A stretch of DNA of 64,000 nucleotides, from positions 6,885,501-6,949,500 of the forward strand of contig AP017424.1 in NCBI GenBank assembly GCA_002355495.1, read 5' to 3'. The notes below the pieces were generated by a model, which had not been told where the DNA came from, did not search any database, and worked only from the letters and a program-made list of their open reading frames with translations. Source of the stretch: Streptomyces laurentii. GTDB lineage: Bacteria > Actinomycetota > Actinomycetes > Streptomycetales > Streptomycetaceae. Position numbers and translations under genes: made by a program. This document shows, piece by piece, positions 58,111 through 64,000 of this stretch (position 1 is its first letter; every line of letters begins with the position of its first letter).

Positions 58111-59640
58111 TCAGAGAGTGATCATGAACTTGCCCTGATCCCAGTACGTGCCCTGGTTGGTGCGGACCTCGATCTTGCCGTCCTTGGTGTGGACGAGCAT
58201 GTCGGCCTTGCCGTCCCCGCTGCCATCGTCGAAGTCGAGGACACCCAGGTCGCTTCCGTCGAGGAACCGGCCCCAGCCGCCGGACCAGTGGGTGCCCTGG
58301 TCCCAGTGCGTGCCCTGGTTGGTGCGGACGGCGATGTTGCCGTCGTTCGTGTGGACGAGCATGTCGGCCTTGCGGTCGCCGTTGACGTCGGCGAAGTACA
58401 GCCGGCCCAGGTCCTTCCAGGTCAGGAAGAGGCCCCAGCCGCCGGACCAGTGGGTGCCCTGGTCCCAGTACGTGCCCTGGTTGGTGCGGACCTCGATGTT
58501 GCCGTCCTTGGTGTGGACGAGCATGTCGGCCTTGCCGTCGCCGTTGACGTCGGCGAAGTACAGCCGCCCCAGGTCGCTTCCGTCGAGGAACCGGCCCCAG
58601 CCGCCGGACCAGTGGGTGCCCTGGTCCCAGTAGGTGCCGCGGTTGACGCGGACGGCGATGTTGCCGTCCTTGGTGTGGACGAGCATGTCGGCCTTGCGGT
58701 CGCCGTTGACGTCGGCGAAGTACAGCCGGCCCAGGTCCTTCCAGGTCAGGAAGAGACCCCAGCCTCCGGACACGACCCGGCCCGGCGCGAAGGTGTCGCC
58801 CTGGTTGCGGTAGACCGCGATGTCGCCGTTCGTACGGAGCATGACCAGGTCGGCCTTGCCGTCGCCGTCGACGTCGGCAAAGTACGTCCGGTCGCGGTTG
58901 CGGACGTCCTTCACCCAGTCCGCCAGGCCGTCGACCCGGGCGTCCACGGCGCCGTTCCGGGTCTCCGTCTCGCCGAAGCACCCGCCCTGCCAGGAACGGC
59001 TGTGGACGGCGGCCAGCTCGACCCCGCCGGCCGTGCGGCGCAGGGCCGGGCCGCCGGTGTCGCCCTTGCAGACGGAGACCCCGTCCCGGCCGGTCAGTGC
59101 CACCGTGGTGCCGGTCGAGGAGTCCACCTGGAACTCGCCGGTGTGCATCCGGTCCGGGACCCACTCGGTCTTCGTCCGCCCGAACCCGGCCCCGAGCAGG
59201 CTCTCGCCCGCCGAGGGAGCGCCGGCGGCCAGGCCCACCGGCGTGACCGTGGTGACGGGCTCGGCGAGCCGGACCATGGCCACGTCCCGGTCGTCGCGCG
59301 GGACCACTTCGACGATGTCGATCGTCCGGTCGCCCAGGGTCGCCTGGGACTTCAGCGCGGGCTTGCCCGCCGTGACCTGGCCTCCCGGGGTGGAGGCGAA
59401 ACAGCTGGTGGCGGTCAGCAACCACTGCTGGTGCACCAGCGCGGCGGAGCAGCCGCGCGTGGTGTCGCCCTCGCCGATGTTCAGGCGGGCGGTGAAGGCG
59501 TGGTCACCCGCGGCGGCGGGCGTGCCGGAGACCGCCTGCGCGGCCGGGGCCGCGGTGAGCAGACCGGCGGCGACCGCCAGAACGATGCCGGCGGTCACGG
59601 GGCCGCGGGTCCGCCGGGAGCGGATTCCTGTGTGGGGCAA
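58111..59640 (-). CDS. Secreted trypsin-like pseudo-protease with VCBS/FG-GAP repeats
   Basis: 509 residues with a signal peptide (ending near AAQAVSG). Residues 40-245 are a chymotrypsin-fold domain, but the triad is altered. LLTATSCFA has Ser where LTAAHC has the catalytic His, DVAMVRL keeps the Asp, and CKGDTGGPAL has Thr in place of the GDSGGP serine. Residues 250-509 are about five VCBS/FG-GAP repeats of 54 residues, each with YFADVNGDxKADMLVHT and a TYWDQGTHWSGGWG strand, with DxNxDxxxD calcium loops. The fold may bind rather than cut proteins or glycans. ATG 59640 is the only good start. Confidence 0.85.
   Translation of the reverse strand: MPHTGIRSRRTRGPVTAGIVLAVAAGLLTAAPAAQAVSGTPAAAGDHAFTARLNIGEGDTTRGCSAALVHQQWLLTATSCFASTPGGQVTAGKPALKSQATLGDRTIDIVEVVPRDDRDVAMVRLAEPVTTVTPVGLAAGAPSAGESLLGAGFGRTKTEWVPDRMHTGEFQVDSSTGTTVALTGRDGVSVCKGDTGGPALRRTAGGVELAAVHSRSWQGGCFGETETRNGAVDARVDGLADWVKDVRNRDRTYFADVDGDGKADLVMLRTNGDIAVYRNQGDTFAPGRVVSGGWGLFLTWKDLGRLYFADVNGDRKADMLVHTKDGNIAVRVNRGTYWDQGTHWSGGWGRFLDGSDLGRLYFADVNGDGKADMLVHTKDGNIEVRTNQGTYWDQGTHWSGGWGLFLTWKDLGRLYFADVNGDRKADMLVHTNDGNIAVRTNQGTHWDQGTHWSGGWGRFLDGSDLGVLDFDDGSGDGKADMLVHTKDGKIEVRTNQGTYWDQGKFMITL
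58150..58790. repeat. Tandem 162-bp coding repeats (VCBS units)
   Basis: Three to four units of about 162 bp are very similar at the DNA level, alternating two end types (encoding RFLDGSDL or LFLTWKDL). This suggests recent duplication or gene conversion in blocks of two. They encode VCBS repeats of the gene at 58111-59640. Confidence 0.75.
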
Positions 59641-60089
59641 CGTACTTCTCTCTTCGGTCGAGCGTATGGGCGACTACGGGAGGAGCGCGACGGAGTGTGA
59701 CACGGCAGGTCCGGTCTCGTCACCAGGGACAACTCCGGCACCACCGTGCCCTGTCGACCGGCGCACGACCACGCGCCGCAGCCGGACGGGTGCCACGGGA
59801 GGCATAGGCGCGTCGCGGCGCCCCGCGCCGACTCTCCTGATCCATCGGGTGATTCCGGGCGCGTCGTGTCGCCCCTGTGCCGCGCGCGCGTCTGTCCGCC
59901 GCCGGCGTCGCCCGTGTCGCCTCACGAGCTCCCGCATGGCCGGAAGATCACCCCGTTCGCGGCCCCCGCGCCTCCACCGGGCACGACGAAGCCGCGCCCC
60001 GGCAGGTGCCAGGACGCGGCTTCGGCATGGGGGATCCCCTTGTGCGGCGCGCACCCGTCCGCGTGCGCGTACGTGGACGTCCCGGCGTG
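59641..60089. other. Intergenic region
   Basis: 449 bases with no convincing gene. It should contain the promoter of the protease-like gene (right to left) and holds the terminator of the GlsB-like gene near 59988-60023. Confidence 0.5.
59988..60023 (-). terminator. Hairpin downstream of the GlsB-like gene
   Basis: GAAGCCGCG at 59988-59996 and CGCGGCTTC at 60015-60023 are exact complements with an 18-base loop, about 66 bases beyond the GlsB-like stop. Confidence 0.5.
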
Positions 60090-60353
60090 TCAGCCGCGGC
60101 TCTTGGCGCGTTCCAGCGCGGTCACACCCACCGCGGCGAGGGCGATCTGGATGATCCACTCGATCCAGTCGATGCCCTTGGTGTCGGCGACGCCGAGAAA
60201 CGCGGCGATCGCGGTCCCGACGAACGCGGCCACGATGCCGACGGCGATCGTCCACAGCACGCCGATCCGCTGCCGGCCGGGCAGGACCAGCCGCCCGAGC
60301 GTTCCGATGACGATGCCGATCACGATCGCGCTGATGATTCCGGAGATCTCCAT
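60090..60353 (-). CDS. GlsB/YeaQ/YmgE-family small membrane protein
   Basis: An 87-residue protein with three membrane helices: ISGIISAIVIGIVIGTLGRL, then VLPGRQRIGVLWTIAVGIVA, and a C-terminal IEWIIQIALAAVGVTALERA. The GRLVLPGRQ loop is typical of the transglycosylase-associated GlsB family, linked to envelope stress but of unknown activity. ATG 60353 with GGGGCGGGGAT upstream is better than a start 10 codons earlier. Confidence 0.85.
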   Translation of the reverse strand: MEISGIISAIVIGIVIGTLGRLVLPGRQRIGVLWTIAVGIVAAFVGTAIAAFLGVADTKGIDWIEWIIQIALAAVGVTALERAKSRG

Positions 60354-60484
60354 CCCCGCCCCTTCCCTTGTTTCTACAGTCACGTAGAACGTAGCACCGG
60401 TGCGGTCCGGCGTCCGGCCTGCTCCTCCTCGCTCCCGAGGGCCGTCCGGCCGCCGCCGTGCGCGCCCGTGACCGCGACGGCATA

Positions 60485-60604
60485 GTGGAACCGGCCGCCG
60501 CCGAGGGGGTGCCCGTCGTCCCCCTCTGTCCGTACGTCGCGCGCCGGGCCGAGCGGCACCCCGACGAGGCCCCCGCCGCCCGCCGAGGCGGTCCAGGTGA
60601 CTGA
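60485..60604 (+). pseudogene. Possible C-terminal remnant of a GNAT acetyltransferase
   Basis: A 39-codon frame from GTG 60485 to TGA 60602 reads AAAEGVPVVPLCPYVARRAE then RHPDE, the ending of short YjdJ-type GNAT proteins (GLRVVPLCPF...HPE). The preceding 75 codons stay open but do not encode a recognisable acetyl-CoA domain. It appears to be what is left of a deleted gene, though chance similarity cannot be excluded. Confidence 0.4.
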
Positions 60605-60797
60605 GCGGCAGCCGAGGGAGCGGACGGACCTCTGGTGACGGCGGCCGGGTGCCCCGCTCTGTCCGAAGGCCCCGGACGCTCGCCCGAAGGCATGGCCTCC
60701 GCGCGCGCGGGCAGTCGGAACGGGGGAGGCTGGAGCCCGTCCCGGCCCTCGATTCCCTGATCGCCGCTCCCTCCCCTCGTACCTCTCGGAGGACGTC

Positions 60798-60947
60798 ATG
60801 ACCCAGCCCCCGATCCCCGACCCGATGCCCTCGCCCGTGCCGACCCCGGGACCCCCTCCCATGCCGCCGCCCAACCCCGTGCCGCCGAGCCCCTATCCCG
60901 TACCGGAGCCCGAACCGCAGCCGCAGCCGGGACCCGCCGGGCGGTGA
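60798..60947 (+). CDS. Proline-rich small protein
   Basis: A 49-residue protein that is about half proline: it begins MTQPPIPDPM and continues with PxPxP runs, ending PAGR. The start is well supported by GGAGGACGTC, with GGAGG 8 bases before the ATG. Such peptides may form an extended polyproline helix and bind SH3-like or WW-like domains or the wall. No signal peptide is present. It may be co-expressed with nothing else, because the next gene has its own promoter. Confidence 0.55.
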   Translation: MTQPPIPDPMPSPVPTPGPPPMPPPNPVPPSPYPVPEPEPQPQPGPAGR

Positions 60948-61004
60948 CCGCGCGCCACATGGCGCGAATGCGACGCGTGAGGCGGGGGAACCGGCCGGAA
61001 CCCC

Positions 61005-61034
61005 TTGTCACGCACGGTTGCCTGCCCCTACCTT
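61005..61034 (+). promoter_or_regulatory. Promoter of the Rpf-LysM-M23 gene
   Basis: -35 TTGTCA at 61005-61010 and -10 TACCTT at 61029-61034 with 18-bp spacing, 32 bases before the start codon. This is a good vegetative-sigma-factor match for a Streptomyces promoter. Confidence 0.6.
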
Positions 61035-61065
61035 GGGCGACTGTCGACGCGTACAAGGGGGGCCC

Positions 61066-62538
61066 ATGGCCGCACGCGGGAAGCACCGCCGTCAGCAGCC
61101 GAGCCGGATCAACCGTGCCTCGCTCGTCACCGCCGGCGGCGCGGGCATGGCCCTGCCACTGATCGGGGCGGGCACGGCGCAGGCCGCCTCACTGGACGTC
61201 TGGGAGAAGCTCGCCGCCTGCGAGTCCACCTCCCAATGGCAGATCAACACCGGCAACGGCTACTTCGGCGGACTCCAGTTCAGCCAGTCCACCTGGGAGC
61301 GGTACGGCGGGACGCACTTCGCGCCGCGCGCCGACCTCGCCTCCAAGGACCAGCAGATCGCCGTCGCCGAGCGGGCGCTGGAGAGCCAGGGCCCCGGCGC
61401 CTGGCCCGCCTGCGGGCCGCGCGCGGGCCTCGAACGGGGCGACGCGGCACCCCGACCGGCGGGCGGCGCCACCGCGCAGACCGCGGGCGTGCGGCCGCTG
61501 GCGGCGAAGGCCTCGCTGCCCGCGCAGCGCACCCAGGCGGCCGCCGCCGCGCCCGCGAGTCCCACCACCGTGCCGACCGTGCGCGAGATGTACACCGTCG
61601 AGTCCGGCGACTCGCTCTCCGAGATCGCCCGCGACAAGGACGTACGGGGCGGCTGGCCGCGGCTGTACGAGGCCAACCGCCGCGTCGTCGGCGACGACCC
61701 CGACCTGATCCTCCCCGGCCAGCGGCTCACCCTGCGGATGGCCGCGCCCGCGGCACCGGCCAAGCCCCCGGCAGTCACGCCGCGGCCCGAGACGAAGCCG
61801 AAGCCCAGGCCGGAGACGAAGCCCGAGGCGAAGCCCACGCCCGCCCCGGCCCCCGCCACGCCCGCGCCGAAGCCCCCGACGGCCAAGCCGCGGACCCAGC
61901 CGCCCGCAGAGGCGACCCGTCCGGTCTCGCGGCCCGCGCCCGAGAAGCCGAAGCCCGCCGTGAAGCCGGCCGCCAAGACCGAGGCCAAGCCCGAGGCGAA
62001 GCCGCCGACGAAGGCCCCGGCCGCCAAGCCCTCCCGCAAGCCGGCGGCCCAGAAGCCCGCCGCCCGGAAGCCGGCCCCGAAGCCCGCCCACAAGCCCGCT
62101 CCCGCACCCGCGCACAAGCCGGCGCCGGTCCGGCACTTCACCTCGCCGGTCGCCGACACGGACATCGGCACCCGCTACCGCACCCAGGGCTCGTCCTGGT
62201 CCAGCGGCTACCACACCGGCATCGACTTCCCCGTCCCCACCGGCACGTCCGTACAGGCCGTGGCCACCGGCCGGGTCGTCTCGGCGGGCTGGGGCGGCGC
62301 CTACGGCTACCAGGTCGTCATCCGCCACGGAGACGGCCGCTACAGCCAGTACGCGCACCTGTCCGCGCTCACCGTCCGCGCGGGCCAGCAGGTCAACACC
62401 GGCCAGCGGATCGGTCGCTCAGGATCGACCGGCAACGTGTCGGGACCGCACCTGCACTTCGAGATGCGTACGGGTCCCGGGTACGGGTCCGACATCGACC
62501 CGCTCGCGTACCTCCGCGCCCGCGGCGTCTCGATCTGA
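61066..62538 (+). CDS. Rpf-type transglycosylase with LysM and M23 domains
   Basis: 490 residues in three modules. After a signal peptide ending GTAQAAS, residues 42-120 are a resuscitation-promoting-factor/lysozyme-like domain: LDVWEKLAACESTSQWQINT with the catalytic Glu, then GYFGGLQFSQSTWERYGGTH. LysM (about 175-225) follows with YTVESGDSLSEIARDKDV. A 130-residue Ala/Pro/Lys-rich linker spans the wall. The C-terminal M23 domain has HTGIDFPVPTG and GPHLHFEMRTG. It should cut both glycan strands and peptide bridges, as in spore germination or hyphal growth. ATG 61066 is preceded by GGGGGG. Its 3' end overlaps the convergent transporter gene by 120 bases. Confidence 0.92.
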   Translation: MAARGKHRRQQPSRINRASLVTAGGAGMALPLIGAGTAQAASLDVWEKLAACESTSQWQINTGNGYFGGLQFSQSTWERYGGTHFAPRADLASKDQQIAVAERALESQGPGAWPACGPRAGLERGDAAPRPAGGATAQTAGVRPLAAKASLPAQRTQAAAAAPASPTTVPTVREMYTVESGDSLSEIARDKDVRGGWPRLYEANRRVVGDDPDLILPGQRLTLRMAAPAAPAKPPAVTPRPETKPKPRPETKPEAKPTPAPAPATPAPKPPTAKPRTQPPAEATRPVSRPAPEKPKPAVKPAAKTEAKPEAKPPTKAPAAKPSRKPAAQKPAARKPAPKPAHKPAPAPAHKPAPVRHFTSPVADTDIGTRYRTQGSSWSSGYHTGIDFPVPTGTSVQAVATGRVVSAGWGGAYGYQVVIRHGDGRYSQYAHLSALTVRAGQQVNTGQRIGRSGSTGNVSGPHLHFEMRTGPGYGSDIDPLAYLRARGVSI

Positions 62539-63531
62539 TCCGGCGGAGGACCCCGGCCGGGCCGAGGATTCCGGCCGGGCCGAGGACCTCGGCGGCGTGG
62601 AGGTCCCCGCCAGGGCGGGGGATTCCGGCGCGCCCGGAGCCTCCGGCCCGGTTGTCGCGGTCTCCCGCCCGCCCGGGTTCTCGGCCGCCTCCGGGGCCGC
62701 CGTCCCGGTGCCCAGCCGGTCCAGGGTGAGCTGGACGAGCCCGCCCGCCGTCACCACACCGCAGATCAGGGCGGCGACCCCGCCGGCCGCCCCGTACCGG
62801 AACGACTCGCCGAACAGGGTCAGGCCGACGGTCGCCGCTATCACCGGGTTCACCACCGTCACCATGGCCAGCGGCGCGGCGAGCCCGGCGCCCCGGTACG
62901 CGGCCTGGGACAGCAGCAGCCCCGTCACCGCCAGCGCCGAGAGAACCAGCAGGCTCGCCCACTGGGCGAGCGGCGCGTCCAGGCGGAAGTCCACCGCCAC
63001 CGTCTTCGTGAAGACCGAGGCGATGCCGAAGGCGACCCCCGCGCCCGCGGCCAGGACCATGCTGCGCAGCGCCGGGCGCCGCACCAGATGCGCGGCGGTG
63101 AACAGCAGCGCCACCGCGCCGAACGTGACGAGCGCGAGGAGCCGCCGCTCGTCGGTCGCCAGGGACTGCTCGGCCGTGCCCGAGGTGAGGCTCAGCAGGC
63201 CGGCCAGACCCACCGTCGTCATGAGCGCGCCGCGCCAGGCCGTCCGGCCCGCCCGGCGGCCCACGAACAGCGCCGCCAGCGGCAGCGCGCACACGATCGT
63301 CAGCGCGCCCAGCGGCTGCACCAGGCTCAGCGGTCCGTACGCGAGGGCGGCCACGTGCAGGGCCGCGCCCAGGCCGTTGAGCGCGATGGCGCCCCACCAC
63401 GCCGGCCGGCGCAGCGGCGCGTACCGGGGGACGGCGGCCGAGGCCGCCACCCGCTCCTGCACGATCGCCGCGGACGCGTAGGCGACCGCGGAGACCAGCG
63501 ACAGGAGCACGGACAGCGCGAGGGAACTCAT
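62419..63531 (-). CDS. EamA/DMT-family transporter-like membrane protein
   Basis: 370 residues. About nine or ten helices in 1-280 with EamA character: AIVQERVAASAAVPRYAPLR, LVQPLGALTIVCALPLAALF, AAPLAMVTVVNPVIAATVGL and LFGESFRYGAAGG. A long Pro/Ser/Arg-rich tail follows and is antisense to the end of the Rpf gene, so the last 40 residues may be dispensable. ATG 63531 is directly abutted by GGAGGT with zero spacing, which is unusual. GTG 63510 is an alternative. A 9-base direct repeat CGTCGTACC (63564-63572 and 63586-63594) lies upstream. Confidence 0.78.
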   Translation of the reverse strand: MSSLALSVLLSLVSAVAYASAAIVQERVAASAAVPRYAPLRRPAWWGAIALNGLGAALHVAALAYGPLSLVQPLGALTIVCALPLAALFVGRRAGRTAWRGALMTTVGLAGLLSLTSGTAEQSLATDERRLLALVTFGAVALLFTAAHLVRRPALRSMVLAAGAGVAFGIASVFTKTVAVDFRLDAPLAQWASLLVLSALAVTGLLLSQAAYRGAGLAAPLAMVTVVNPVIAATVGLTLFGESFRYGAAGGVAALICGVVTAGGLVQLTLDRLGTGTAAPEAAENPGGRETATTGPEAPGAPESPALAGTSTPPRSSARPESSARPGSSAGSDRDAAGAEVRERVDVGPVPGTRTHLEVQVRSRHVAGRS

Positions 63532-63563
63532 ACCTCCACGATCCCGCTTCCGGGCGTTCACGT

Positions 63564-63594
63564 CGTCGTACCAGGGAACCTGATCCGTCGTACC
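63564..63594. promoter_or_regulatory. Direct repeat in the EamA-like upstream region
   Basis: CGTCGTACC occurs twice with starts 22 bp apart, two helical turns, and a related GGAGTACGA on the other strand follows. It may be an operator of the transporter gene, but no regulator is identified. Confidence 0.3.
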
Positions 63595-63767
63595 GCGAAC
63601 GGAGTACGAAGCGGCCTCGTACACCTCGCGGCGTAGTCCGCGCAGCTCACCTCGACCGGCACCGGACCGGGCCCGCGACCCCTCCGAATCGGCCACCCCC
63701 GGTCGAAGCCGCCGAAAATGGCCCCGCGCCGGGGCGGCGCGGGCGCCGCCGATGGCAGGATGCCCCG

Positions 63768-64000
63768 GTGGAACCGGACCCGGAACTCGATGCCCGCGCC
63801 GACGACGGCGCGGACGTCCGCGCCGTCGACAGCGCACAGGTGGGCGGCTTCTTCGTGCTGCGTACGGCCCCGCCGCCCGGGTCGGCCACCGGCGCCCGGC
63901 CCGACCACCGCCCGCTCGCGGAGCTGTACGCGGGCCGTGACGACACCCCGCTCACCGCCCGCGTCGACCGGGTCGCCGCCGGACTCGGCGTATCCGGGCG
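63768..64000 (+). CDS. 5' end of a gene, possibly (2Fe-2S) FhuF-like protein
   Basis: A frame from GTG 63768 stays open to the window edge (77 codons). It encodes VGGFFVLRTAPPPGSATGAR, RPLAELYAGRDDTPLTARVD and RVAAGLGVSG. The FF-x-L/V-x-T, RPLAEL and DRVAAxLG order resembles the N-terminus of Streptomyces (2Fe-2S)-binding, FhuF-like ferric reductases, but the diagnostic C-terminal cysteines lie outside the window. The start is weakly supported by AGGA. Confidence 0.4.
   Translation, partial: MEPDPELDARADDGADVRAVDSAQVGGFFVLRTAPPPGSATGARPDHRPLAELYAGRDDTPLTARVDRVAAGLGVSG

Noticed and set aside
58150..58790. Regularly spaced repeats that could suggest a CRISPR array.
   Set aside because: The units are 162 bp, coding, in frame and encode VCBS motifs. 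There are no short repeats with unique spacers and no cas genes.
60948..61065. A possible c-di-AMP (ydaO) riboswitch before the Rpf gene, because such riboswitches precede some Streptomyces rpf genes.
   Set aside because: The leader between promoter and start is only about 25-30 bases and lacks the conserved ydaO segments. The GGGGGAACC-like string lies upstream of the promoter.

Overview
The window is high-GC actinobacterial chromosome and almost certainly comes from a Streptomyces. Codon third positions are nearly always G or C, GTG starts and GTGA/ATGA start-stop overlaps are common, and many families are typical of the genus (Rpf-type lytic transglycosylase, OpcA, TerD, LCP, SAV_2336-type and TipA-like proteins). 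Most of it looks like accessory chromosome: regulators, stress proteins, a second set of respiratory genes, two insertion sequences and a conflict-type operon. No rRNA, tRNA or CRISPR array was seen.

0-8 kb is a dormancy/oxygen-type module. It holds a DevR/OsdR-like response regulator, a convergent GAF-GAF sensor kinase of the DevS/OsdK type, and an accessory cytochrome oxidase subunit I gene (ctaD) with a coupled membrane protein. Near-palindromes of the form GGGCCGTTCGGCCC occur in pairs only upstream of the regulator and of ctaD, and are probably its operators. An IS30-family element sits inside a stem-loop between the two convergent signalling genes, next to a 162-bp MITE-like repeat. 8-24 kb carries a RhoGDI-like protein, a LysE exporter, a ROK regulator, a FtsX/MacB-type ABC pair, an M23 peptidase, an SPFH protein, a WGR/beta-propeller protein coupled to a small gene and followed by a SUKH protein, several small membrane proteins, a quinone reductase-like enzyme and an orphan opcA. 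The second MITE copy supplies the opcA stop codon and is followed at once by an IS701-family element whose transposase is split by a -1 frameshift.

26-37.4 kb is the most interesting region. After an MGT-type glycosyltransferase come four overlapping genes: an alpha/beta hydrolase, a caspase fused to a VMAP-C-like region, a MoxR-type AAA ATPase, and a 1575-residue protein. The large protein combines a SAV_2336/vWA-like N-terminus, a STAND-type ATPase, a helical-repeat region, a degenerate cyclase-like domain and a C-terminus resembling restriction endonuclease NaeI. This has the layout of an NTP-dependent conflict (immunity or programmed-death) system. A GT2 glycosyltransferase follows, probably from its own promoter.

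37.6-41.5 kb holds a second ctaD, ctaF and an orphan qcrB, giving another alternative bcc-aa3 branch. 41.7-46.6 kb has a YqfO-like protein, an FAD monooxygenase, an MT0933-type antitoxin-like protein, TerD, a small ORF and an LCP enzyme. 46.7-52.3 kb is a divergent pair of units: an OmpR-type two-component system plus ArsR regulator facing a ferric-reductase-like protein, an FMN-binding protein and ApbE (a flavinylated electron-transfer set). A conserved 19-bp direct-repeat operator sits at both ends of the shared intergenic region. 52.4-57.7 kb holds a MerR-methyltransferase fusion, a TipA-like MerR protein with a textbook MerR operator and an internal start, and a CASTOR/POLLUX-type channel. 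The end holds a catalytically degenerate trypsin-like protein with VCBS repeats, small membrane and proline-rich proteins, an Rpf-LysM-M23 cell-wall hydrolase, an EamA transporter and the 5' end of one more gene.
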